Shown: positions 1 to 4,988 of the stretch, one piece after another
How the letters are laid out: each line of letters begins with the position of its first letter
Position numbering within the stretch: the stretch's first letter is position 1
DNA from: Patescibacteria group bacterium
GTDB lineage: Bacteria; Patescibacteriota; Minisyncoccia; Phycocordibacterales; UBA2100
Assembly (NCBI GenBank): GCA_024654485.1
Contig: JANLHO010000031.1
Location: forward strand, 1 to 14,957
Reading direction: 5' to 3'
Length of the DNA: 14,957 bases
Program-made: the position numbers and the translations under genes
The notes under the pieces: model-generated
Seen by the model: only the letters and a program-made list of their open reading frames with translations
What the model was told of the DNA's origin: nothing
Database searches by the model: none

Positions 1-1
1 G

Positions 2-46
2 CCCCGACGCCTCGCGGGATCGGGGAGCCGACCGTAGCGTCGGCTC
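2..46. repeat. Two adjacent short hairpins
   Basis: CCCCGA (2-7) pairs with TCGGGG (20-25), and GAGCCGAC (25-32) pairs with GTCGGCTC (39-46) around a 6-nt loop. They sit directly before the dispersed repeat at 47-99 and probably belong to the same REP-like element, cut by the window edge. No T-run follows, so a terminator role is not supported. Confidence 0.5.
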
Positions 47-99
47 TAAAAATTCCCTCGGCTTCGCGCCGTCGCGCTGCAGAGACCCCAAAAACATGC
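47..99 (+). repeat. Dispersed 53-bp repeat, copy 1
   Basis: These 53 bases recur at 6151-6203 in the same orientation with one mismatch (T at 72, C in the other copy). The unit begins TAAAAATTCCCTCGG and ends GACCCCAAAAACATGC. Such conservation outside genes, 6 kb apart, indicates a REP-like or MITE-like family. The flanks differ: here two GC-rich hairpins lie to the left, while copy 2 sits in a larger inverted repeat. Confidence 0.75.
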
Positions 100-158
100 C
101 GCTAGGGGACAGATAGCTAGTTCTCCACATTTTTTCTCGCTTTTACAGCGGCAGGGGC

Positions 159-164
159 TATAAT
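159..164 (+). promoter_or_regulatory. -10 box TATAAT, leaderless arrangement
   Basis: A perfect TATAAT ends 6 nt before the ATG at 171, so transcription should start on or next to the start codon. No convincing -35 hexamer is visible. No Shine-Dalgarno could fit in the resulting leader. Confidence 0.6.
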
Positions 165-170
165 GCGGTT

Positions 171-425
171 ATGTCAGAGGGTATACAGTTCCAGAACCAA
201 GGCGAGGAATTCGGCACTCCGCCTCAGCGCTCCAGCTTTGACTTTGCAAGTAGAATGGTCTCGTGGGGACTTGTATCTTCACGCAAGGAGGCGGAGTACG
301 CGATGATAGGCGTTGCCGCCCTGGCGTTGCTTGTGGCGGCGTTCTTCTTTTTCAGAGGAGTGGGTGGCGGAAGCGCCCCTCCTCCTCCGCCGATAAGCTC
401 AGCCTTGATTAGCATACTTACCTAG
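171..425 (+). CDS. Small single-pass membrane protein, unknown function
   Basis: This is an 84-residue protein I cannot assign to a family. The first ~42 residues are polar with scattered charges and end in SSRKEAEY. Residues 43-61 form one hydrophobic segment ending in FFFF followed by R. The tail has GGG, a five-proline run and a short hydrophobic end. The likely topology is an N-terminal cytoplasmic region, one transmembrane helix and a short outside tail. The ATG is chosen because a perfect TATAAT lies 6 nt upstream. The stop is 6 nt before the pilin-like gene at 432, so the two are probably co-transcribed and this may be a pilus accessory protein; that role is inference from position only. 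Confidence 0.65.
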   Translation: MSEGIQFQNQGEEFGTPPQRSSFDFASRMVSWGLVSSRKEAEYAMIGVAALALLVAAFFFFRGVGGGSAPPPPPISSALISILT

Positions 426-431
426 TACCGC

Positions 432-935
432 ATGACAAAAAATACGCACGCCGCGGCAAGGACGAACGCAGGTTTTATCCCCACAACAATGCGCATTGGC
501 GTGAGCCCGCGAGGAGAGCGGGGATTTACGCTCATAGAGCTTCTTGTCGTCATCGCTATCATAGGGCTCCTCTCATCGGTCGTTCTCGCATCCCTGAATA
601 GCGCCAGGGTCAAGGGTCGCGACGTACGCCGTCTTGCGGATCTGAAGCAGCTGCAAACGGCCCTGGAGCTTTACTATAGCGATAACAATGCTTATCCGGT
701 GGCGACCACGCAGGCAAACGCTGCAACGGCGCTTGCGGCCCTTTCTCCCGCCAATATCTCAACGATCCCCGACGACCCGCTGGGCGGCTCGTATCACTAC
801 GTATATAAGTCTACCGACGGAGGCACTTTTTATTGTCTGGGTTCTGTTATGGAAGGCACCGCCCCCGCCTCCTCGTGCAACACGACAGCACTCGGCTCTT
901 CGCTTACCGGAGTGCAGTATTCAACCGGTCCGTAG
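432..935 (+). CDS. Type IV pilin / pseudopilin-like protein (GspG/PilA type)
   Basis: The 167-residue protein carries a class III prepilin signal: RGERG then FTLIELLVVIAIIGLL at residues 32-47, with Gly31 at the cleavage site and Glu36 at mature position +5. The hydrophobic helix continues into LASLNSARVKGRD and a segment resembling GspG/PilE (DLKQLQTALELYYSDNNAYP). The C-terminal part has two cysteines, CLGS...SSC, that could form a disulphide loop. It should be processed by a PilD-type peptidase and assembled in a surface filament or pseudopilus. From 432 the leader is 31 residues, long for the family; the ATG at 489 would give a 12-residue leader and is a serious alternative. The gene follows the membrane protein by 6 nt. 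The 7-nt repeat array begins directly after its stop. Confidence 0.85.
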   Translation: MTKNTHAAARTNAGFIPTTMRIGVSPRGERGFTLIELLVVIAIIGLLSSVVLASLNSARVKGRDVRRLADLKQLQTALELYYSDNNAYPVATTQANAATALAALSPANISTIPDDPLGGSYHYVYKSTDGGTFYCLGSVMEGTAPASSCNTTALGSSLTGVQYSTGP

Positions 936-937
936 AA

Positions 938-1018
938 AACAGTGAACAGTGAACAGAAAACAGCAAGCAGAAAAATGGTGCATAACTTACGGTTACCGGT
1001 CCCTGTTCGCTGTTCGCT
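938..1018. repeat. Heptamer repeat arrays forming an inverted repeat
   Basis: Five tandem 7-mers run from 938 to 972: AACAGTG, AACAGTG, AACAGAA, AACAGCA, AGCAGAA. At 1003-1018 the opposite orientation appears as CTGTTCG, CTGTTCG, CT. The arms 941-956 and 1003-1018 are inverted copies (AGTGAACAG type against AGCGAACAG type). The left array starts 3 nt after the pilin stop and the right arm touches the ATG of the epimerase at 1019. Confidence 0.75.
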
Positions 1019-1699
1019 ATGATTGAGATACTGCCGACTTGCGTTCCACGCGACCCCTCGGAGATAGTGTCGGCCGTAGAGGTGGTGCGGGAGTTTGCTA
1101 CAGGTATCCACATAGACATAGACGACGGCATACTTGCGCCGCACCTGACGTGGCCTTATAGCAGATCCGGAGAATACGCGGATGTGCACTTGCCGCCTCT
1201 TGAGGGGCTTGTCGCCGAGATACACATCATGGCCGATCGCCCGCGCGAGGTGGGGGAAGCATTCGCGCGCGCCGGAGCTCACCGCATAATCGGGCACATT
1301 GAAGGATTTGAGGATGAAGAAGGCGCGCGCGCGGCTCTCCAAGCGTGGAAAGAGGCCGGGGCCAAAGATGCGGGCATCGGCCTTTTGTTTGATACTCCTC
1401 CTTCCAGCATCGCACCGCTTATGGATACGTGCGACTCCATACACACCATGTCCATAGCCTCAATAGGGACGCAGGGAATCCCCTACGAAGCATCCTCACC
1501 GCAGCGCATTGCGGAGGTACACGAGATGTTTCCGGAGAAGCCGATTTCTGTGGACGGCGGCATCTCACCGGACAATATCGCGCAGCTCGTGCGTGCGGGC
1601 GCTACGCGCTTCGGGGTCGGCTCCGCCATCATGCGCTCGAGCAATCCAAAAGCCGCGTATGAAGAATTGAAGCAGCTGGCCGAGGAGGCGTCGTCGTAG
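1019..1699 (+). CDS. rpe: Ribulose-phosphate 3-epimerase-like TIM-barrel protein
   Basis: The 226-residue protein matches the length and motif order of ribulose-phosphate 3-epimerases, which interconvert ribulose-5-P and xylulose-5-P in the cytoplasm. Visible motifs are HIDIDDG near residue 31 (metal-binding His and Asp in the family), EIHIM near 69, GHIEGFED near 92, a GIGLLFDTPP strand, VDGGISPDNI near 179 and GATRFGVGSAIM near 195 at the phosphate-binding end of the barrel. The loop after MSIAS differs from the usual MSVxPGFGGQ, so substrate specificity is less certain than the fold. Two transketolase halves follow, which supports a non-oxidative pentose-phosphate role. The ATG is the first codon after the inverted heptamer array, with no Shine-Dalgarno. 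Confidence 0.82.
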   Translation: MIEILPTCVPRDPSEIVSAVEVVREFATGIHIDIDDGILAPHLTWPYSRSGEYADVHLPPLEGLVAEIHIMADRPREVGEAFARAGAHRIIGHIEGFEDEEGARAALQAWKEAGAKDAGIGLLFDTPPSSIAPLMDTCDSIHTMSIASIGTQGIPYEASSPQRIAEVHEMFPEKPISVDGGISPDNIAQLVRAGATRFGVGSAIMRSSNPKAAYEELKQLAEEASS

Positions 1700-1736
1700 G
1701 GATTCCAGCATCCCCACCGGTCACCGGCTGACCAGA

Positions 1737-1766
1737 TTGGGACGGGTCTTGCGACTTGTTTATAAT
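1737..1766 (+). promoter_or_regulatory. Promoter TTGGGA-18-TATAAT
   Basis: TTGGGA at 1737-1742 and TATAAT at 1761-1766 are separated by 18 nt. The -10 lies inside the left arm of the hairpin 1752-1793, so promoter melting and hairpin extrusion would compete. It could drive the transketolase region with a leader of about 100 nt or more. Confidence 0.45.
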
Positions 1767-1793
1767 CTGCACCTGTAGTTTATAAACAAGTCG
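1752..1793. repeat. Perfect 14-bp inverted repeat
   Basis: CGACTTGTTTATAA (1752-1765) is repeated exactly as its reverse complement at 1780-1793 with a 14-nt loop. There is no T-run after it, so it is not a standard terminator. It sits between rpe and the transketolase N-subunit. Confidence 0.75.
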
Positions 1794-1857
1794 ACTTTAA
1801 CGAGTATCGGTTGAGCCTATCTACAGTATTCTTCTGTGCACTCTCCCGCTGACGCGG

Positions 1858-1863
1858 TACACT
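1858..1863 (+). promoter_or_regulatory. -10 box TACACT before the 1870 ORF
   Basis: TACACT ends 6 nt before ATG 1870, the same spacing as at the other leaderless genes in the window. It suggests that the transketolase transcript originally began at 1870, not at 1990. Confidence 0.4.
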
Positions 1864-1869
1864 GATGCA

Positions 1870-1986
1870 ATGATGCAGCAAATCCCACTGAACGACGAAG
1901 AGGTAAGGGAGCTTACCGCAAAAGCGGCGGCCACCCCGATACCACGACGCTGTGCGTCGGATACGGGGCAAGTGTCGGACGCATAG
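1870..1986 (+). pseudogene. 38-codon ORF resembling a second transketolase N-terminus
   Basis: The ORF begins MMQQIPLNDEEVRELTAKAA and ends at a UAG (1984-1986) that is in the same frame as, and one codon away from, the ATG of the transketolase N-subunit. Its PLNDEEVRELTAKAA aligns without gaps with ALTDTEVKQLESRAG at the start of that protein; 48 bases from each locus align with 28 identities by my hand count. The second half (from residue 22) covers a hairpin, CCCCG (1934-1938) with CGGGG (1964-1968) plus an inner GACGC/GCGTC stem. I read it as a displaced original start broken by a palindromic insertion, or as a short leader ORF. Read-through of the UAG would extend the downstream protein by 40 residues. 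Expression is unknown. Confidence 0.45.
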
Positions 1987-1989
1987 AGT

Positions 1990-2874
1990 ATGGAAGCACT
2001 TACGGACACGGAAGTGAAGCAGCTTGAATCTCGCGCAGGGGCCATCCGCGAGACTATAGTGGAGATGCTCGTCGCGGCAGGGAGCGGGCACACGGCCGGA
2101 CCCCTGGGGATGGCGGACATCTTCGCGGCGCTTTACTTCCGCGTCTTGAAGCACGACCCGAAAAATCCGGAATGGCCGGAGCGCGACAGACTAGTCCTCT
2201 CCAACGGGCACATCATACCGGTCAGGTACGCTGCTATGGCACACGCCGGCTATTTCCCCGTGGAAGAGTGCCTCACATTGCGCAAATTCGGCTCTCGGCT
2301 GCAGGGGCATCCCGAGCGCGAGCGGTTGCCGGGCCTTGAGACCACATCCGGTCCCCTTGGCAGCGGTCTTTCGCAAGCGTCCGGGATGGCTTACGCGGCG
2401 CGCATGACATCATCTGCCCCAGGGACAGGAGAGTTGAGTGATGTCCGGATATATTGTGCGATGTCGGACGGTGAGCACGACGCGGGCAACACATGGGAGG
2501 CCGCGATGTTTGCCGGGGCAAACCGCCTTAGCAATCTGACGGGTATCATAGACCGCAACAACATTCAGATAGACGGCTACACGGAAAACATCATGCCGCT
2601 TGAATCTTTGCGACACAAATACGAAGCCTTCGGCTGGCACGTGCTTGAGGTGGATGGGCACGACATCCCTCAATTCGTGCAGGCATGCGGAGAAGCGGAG
2701 GCCATATACGAGAAGCCGGTCGTCATCATCGCGCACACCATCCCCGGAAAGGGCATACGCGAGATAGAGCGCGATTACCGCTGGCATGGCAAACCGCCCA
2801 GCCCCGAAGAGGGCAAAAAATTCCTGCATGAGCTACGGACTCTGCAGGGTAAAATAGTAAGCGAACACCAGTAG
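1990..2874 (+). CDS. Transketolase, N-terminal (TPP-binding) subunit
   Basis: The 294-residue protein is the pyrophosphate-binding half of a two-subunit transketolase, which moves two-carbon units between sugar phosphates. GSGHTAGPLG at 31-40 matches the family GSGHxGGxLS region. RDRLVLSNGH lies near 65-74. A TPP/Mg motif runs from SDG (159-161) to NN (190-191), with the first Gly of the usual GDG replaced by Ser. The segment PVVIIAHTIPGKG is also typical. Split subunits of this length are normal in archaea and CPR bacteria, so this is not a truncation. The partner half is at 3862, separated by a four-helix-bundle cassette and a PPC protein. The ATG at 1990 is preceded in frame by a UAG and a similar N-terminal ORF; no Shine-Dalgarno is visible. 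Confidence 0.92.
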   Translation: MEALTDTEVKQLESRAGAIRETIVEMLVAAGSGHTAGPLGMADIFAALYFRVLKHDPKNPEWPERDRLVLSNGHIIPVRYAAMAHAGYFPVEECLTLRKFGSRLQGHPERERLPGLETTSGPLGSGLSQASGMAYAARMTSSAPGTGELSDVRIYCAMSDGEHDAGNTWEAAMFAGANRLSNLTGIIDRNNIQIDGYTENIMPLESLRHKYEAFGWHVLEVDGHDIPQFVQACGEAEAIYEKPVVIIAHTIPGKGIREIERDYRWHGKPPSPEEGKKFLHELRTLQGKIVSEHQ

Positions 2875-2884
2875 ACGGAGGAAG

Positions 2885-2912
2885 TTTACAGTTTACAGTG
2901 GACAGTCAACAG
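2885..2912 (+). repeat. Heptamer array, left end of cassette
   Basis: Four tandem 7-mers: TTTACAG, TTTACAG, TGGACAG, TCAACAG. The array is the inverted counterpart of 3262-3289 and of the same family as 938-972 and 13800-13827. Confidence 0.75.
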
Positions 2913-2928
2913 TTAAATTCAGAAATGC

Positions 2929-3267
2929 ATGAGTGATTTTCGCAGTTTACTCGTATGGCAAAAGTCGATGTTGGTCGCACGGCACGCCTACTCATTCACG
3001 GCCCGTTTACCTAAAGAGGAGAAATTCGGACTGTCCAGCCAAATTCAAAGATGCGCAGTATCTATTCCGTCAAATATCTCGGAAGGTTCAAAGAGGGGAA
3101 CTAAACAGGACTTCAGACATTTTCTCCGTGTGGCATCGGGGTCAGCAGCAGAACTAGAAACTCAATTATTACTTGCGCATGACCTGTACAGCGTATCTAT
3201 AACAGGCGTTTTAGCTCCCTTGAAAGAAACACAGAAAATGCTCGAATCCTTCATAAAAAAGCTGTAA
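2929..3267 (+). CDS. Four-helix bundle protein (23S rRNA intervening-sequence protein family)
   Basis: The 112-residue protein matches the TIGR02436/S23 family: it opens with DFRSLLVWQKSMLVARHAYS, followed by LPKEEKFGLSSQIQRCAVSI, then PSNISEGSKRGTKQDF and a long helix rich in LE with LLLAHDLY. The fold is a four-helix bundle that forms pentamers in characterised members and is related to the Avd protein of diversity-generating retroelements; the cellular role is unknown. Members were first found inside 23S rRNA insertions, but here the gene sits in a transketolase operon. Opposed heptamer arrays flank it and its stop codon lies inside the right array. The gene looks richer in A and T than its neighbours, consistent with acquisition. 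There is no Shine-Dalgarno before the ATG. Confidence 0.9.
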   Translation: MSDFRSLLVWQKSMLVARHAYSFTARLPKEEKFGLSSQIQRCAVSIPSNISEGSKRGTKQDFRHFLRVASGSAAELETQLLLAHDLYSVSITGVLAPLKETQKMLESFIKKL

Positions 3268-3289
3268 ACTGTAAACTGTTCACTGTTGA
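3262..3289 (-). repeat. Heptamer array, right end of cassette
   Basis: Four tandem 7-mers on the plus strand: CTGTAAA, CTGTAAA, CTGTTCA, CTGTTGA. It is the inverted counterpart of 2885-2912, and its second to fourth bases from 3265 supply the TAA stop of the four-helix-bundle gene. Confidence 0.75.
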
Positions 3290-3300
3290 CTTCCTCCACC

Positions 3301-3726
3301 ATGAAATCTGTACAGATACACAACGGATTTTTTATCGTCATGGAGCGCGGCGAGGAGGTGGTCAGCACTCTCGCGGCATTCGGCGAGCAGGAAGAGGTGC
3401 ACTGGGCGGCGTTTAACGCCATAGGCGCGGTGCAGGATGTGGAGATAGGGTACTACGATATTGAGGGCAGGGAATACGTATTCAGGCAGGAGGGCGGACC
3501 GTTTGAGGTTGTGAGTATGAAAGGCAATATATCCGAGCTGGACGAGACGCCTCTCGTACACATGCACGCCGCGCTCGCGCGGTGCGACGAGACGCTTGAG
3601 ATGATAGGCGGGCACGTGCGAAGCGCCCGCGTAGCCGTAACTCTGGAGATGGCGCTGTGGTTCGTGTCGCAGCCCCTATTGCGCGGTTTTGATGAAGAGA
3701 CAGGATTGAACCTCATACAGCTATGA
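3301..3726 (+). CDS. PPC (DUF296) domain protein
   Basis: The 141-residue protein is a stand-alone PPC domain. It starts with FFIVMERGEEVVSTLAAFGE, continues through AAFNAIGAVQDVEIGYYD, and has the conserved core PLVHMHAALARCDETLEMIGGH, ending AVTLEMAL. The two His in HMH match the conserved metal-ligand region of the family. Bacterial and archaeal single-domain members form trimers; plant members are DNA-binding AT-hook proteins, but no AT-hook is visible here, so a DNA-binding role should not be assumed. It lies between the two transketolase halves, which suggests a link to that enzyme or operon. ATG 3301 is preferred over the TTG at 3286, which lies within the heptamer array. The upstream sequence is pyrimidine-rich, with no Shine-Dalgarno. 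Confidence 0.88.
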   Translation: MKSVQIHNGFFIVMERGEEVVSTLAAFGEQEEVHWAAFNAIGAVQDVEIGYYDIEGREYVFRQEGGPFEVVSMKGNISELDETPLVHMHAALARCDETLEMIGGHVRSARVAVTLEMALWFVSQPLLRGFDEETGLNLIQL

Positions 3727-3861
3727 CCCGGTAGTACAATTTCGAATCGTCTTGTATATGAACATTCATCAGCCTATGAAAGAAACGTCGCCTCAAGCTC
3801 TTTTCCCAGCGCCCGCGGTTGAATCTGCGGCAGGAATTATTCGAAATTGTACTGACCGGGT
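3726..3861. repeat. Inverted-repeat element filling the PPC-transketolase gap
   Basis: The left arm at 3726-3747 starts ACCCGGTAGTACAATTTC and the right arm at 3839-3861 is its reverse complement with one inserted base. The left arm overlaps the PPC stop by one base and the right arm ends at the base before the ATG of the transketolase C-subunit. Inside, 10 nt after the left arm, an ORF (3758-3865, MNIHQPMKETSPQALF..., 35 codons) ends in an ATGA overlap with the downstream start. The layout is closely matched at 12292-12423. Confidence 0.7.
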
Positions 3862-4884
3862 ATGATAGAGCCTTCAGCGAAACTCGCCGAAAATATCTTT
3901 GATTCACCGGCGCAGGCGCCGACTCGCAACGGCTTCGGCGATGGATTGGTGGAGGCCGCCGAGGGTGACGATCGCATCGTGGCTCTGTGCGCGGACCTCA
4001 CGGAATCCACACGAATGGAGGCGTTCGCCAAGAAGTATCCGGAGCGCTTCGTGGAGATGGGTGTCGCCGAGCAAAATCTCGCGACTGTCGCGAGCGGGAT
4101 GGCGGCATACGGCAAGATACCCTTCATCGCCTCCTACGCGACCTTCAGTCCCGGGCGCAATTGGGAACAGATACGCACGACCATATCTCTCAACAACGTT
4201 CCCGTAGTCATCGTCGGCTCGCATGCGGGCGTTTCCGTCGGGCCCGACGGCGCCACACACCAGGCGCTTGAAGACATGGCGCTCATGCGCGTCCAGCCCA
4301 ACATGACAGTAATCTCTCCGTGCGACAGTGAGGAGGCGCGCAAGGCGACACTGGCCGCGGCGAAGTGCCCCGGCCCCGTCTACCTGCGCCTCGCGCGAGA
4401 GAAGACGCCAGTTTTTACAACGAGAGAAACGCCCTTCACCATCGGTAAGGCGGAGATTTTCTGGCGAGCGCCGGCAAGCGAGCAGCAAAAAGCGAGCAGC
4501 GAACCGAAAAACTCGGTCGCCATATTTGCGACAGGGCCGCTTCTGCACAACGCCTTGCTTTCCGCGCGGGAGCTTGAGAAGGAGAGTATCGCTGCCACAG
4601 TCGTCAACGTCCACACGATAAAGCCCTTGGACGAGGATAGAATAGTCCGCATCGCGCGCGAAGCGGGCGCTGTCGTGACCGTGGAGGAGCACCAAGTGGC
4701 GGGGGGATTGGGAGGAGCGATAGCCGAGCTTCTCGCGCGCGAGTCTCCGACACCCATAGAATTTATAGGAGTCCACGACCAATTCGGCCAGAGCGGGAAG
4801 CCGGAGGAGCTAATCGCGCACTATCATCTGGACGCTCCGTCCATCACGGAAGCGGCTAAGAAGGCAGTGGGGAGGAGAAATTGA
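3862..4884 (+). CDS. Transketolase, C-terminal subunit
   Basis: The 340-residue protein is the pyrimidine-binding and C-terminal half of transketolase and should dimerise with the 1990-2874 product. It shows TRNGFGDGLVEA near 21-32, VALCADLTEST near 40-50, GVAEQN with the proposed cofactor-activating Glu70, and FIASYATFSPGRNWEQIR. SHAGVSVGPDGATHQALEDM covers the usual substrate and phosphate-binding loop, and PGPVYLRLAREKTP is also typical. Residues 206-214 (SEQQKASSE) are encoded by a 7-nt-periodic repeat at a loop before the C-terminal domain (VAIFATGPLL...). The later part has VVTVEEHQVAGGLGG. The ATG directly follows an inverted-repeat arm. A promoter and hairpin lie at its 3' end. Confidence 0.92.
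   Translation: MIEPSAKLAENIFDSPAQAPTRNGFGDGLVEAAEGDDRIVALCADLTESTRMEAFAKKYPERFVEMGVAEQNLATVASGMAAYGKIPFIASYATFSPGRNWEQIRTTISLNNVPVVIVGSHAGVSVGPDGATHQALEDMALMRVQPNMTVISPCDSEEARKATLAAAKCPGPVYLRLAREKTPVFTTRETPFTIGKAEIFWRAPASEQQKASSEPKNSVAIFATGPLLHNALLSARELEKESIAATVVNVHTIKPLDEDRIVRIAREAGAVVTVEEHQVAGGLGGAIAELLARESPTPIEFIGVHDQFGQSGKPEELIAHYHLDAPSITEAAKKAVGRRN
4477..4504 (+). repeat. Heptamer array inside transketolase C-subunit
   Basis: Four 7-mers read AGCGAGC, AGCAAAA, AGCGAGC, AGCGAAC. The 10-mer AGCGAGCAGC occurs at 4477 and 4491, 14 nt apart. The units resemble the reverse complement of the 1003-1018 arm (AGCGAAC AGCGAAC). They encode a polar loop without breaking the frame. Confidence 0.6.
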
Positions 4885-4908
4885 CTTCTGGATGAAATGT
4901 GCTATAAT
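4881..4908 (+). promoter_or_regulatory. Strong promoter TTGACT-16-TATAAT with extended -10
   Basis: TTGACT (4881-4886) and TATAAT (4903-4908) are 16 nt apart, and TGC before TATAAT gives an extended -10. The predicted start near 4915 is the first base of the hairpin at 4915-4944, so no gene is served. The -35 overlaps the transketolase stop codon. Confidence 0.6.
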
Positions 4909-4914
4909 TGAGGG

Positions 4915-4952
4915 CGGACCCCGCAGCAAATGCTGCGGGGTCCGGATCTTTT
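4915..4952 (+). terminator. Perfect 14-bp terminator hairpin, possible minimal RNA
   Basis: CGGACCCCGCAGCA (4915-4928) pairs perfectly with TGCTGCGGGGTCCG (4931-4944) around AA, followed by GATCTTTTG. It should end transcripts from the transketolase C-subunit. Because the promoter 4881-4908 would start at its base, it could also yield a stable RNA of about 35-40 nt. Confidence 0.7.
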
Positions 4953-4961
4953 GTAATCAAC

Positions 4962-4988
4962 AATGATTGAGTTACGAACTCAATCATT
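4962..4988 (-). terminator. Perfect 12-bp hairpin at the end of the sugar kinase
   Basis: AATGATTGAGTT (4962-4973) pairs with AACTCAATCATT (4977-4988) around ACG. On the minus strand it immediately follows, and slightly overlaps, the kinase stop codon, so it is probably its terminator. The U-tract on that strand is weak. Confidence 0.5.

Larger units (their letters stand above)
2877..3297. mobile_element. Inverted-repeat cassette carrying a four-helix-bundle gene
   Basis: The 421-bp segment begins GGAGGAAGT (2877-2885) and ends with its exact reverse complement ACTTCCTCC (3289-3297). Just inside each end is a 28-nt array of four heptamers, TTTACAG-type at 2885-2912 and CTGTAAA-type at 3262-3289, facing each other. 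The only gene inside encodes a 23S-IVP-like four-helix bundle. The segment starts 2 nt after the transketolase N-subunit stop and ends 3 nt before the PPC ATG. No transposase and no target-site duplication is visible, so mobility by a trans-acting enzyme is inference. Confidence 0.55.

Noticed and set aside
938..972. CRISPR array
   Set aside because: The repeat unit is only 7 nt with no spacers and no cas genes in the window.
3904..4782. 292-codon open frame opposite the transketolase C-subunit
   Set aside because: Antisense to a conserved enzyme with all its motifs; Arg/Leu-rich composition typical of shadow frames.
1990..4884. Transketolase broken by insertions
   Set aside because: Both halves have complete domains, own starts and lengths typical of natural two-subunit transketolases; only the spacing between them is unusual.
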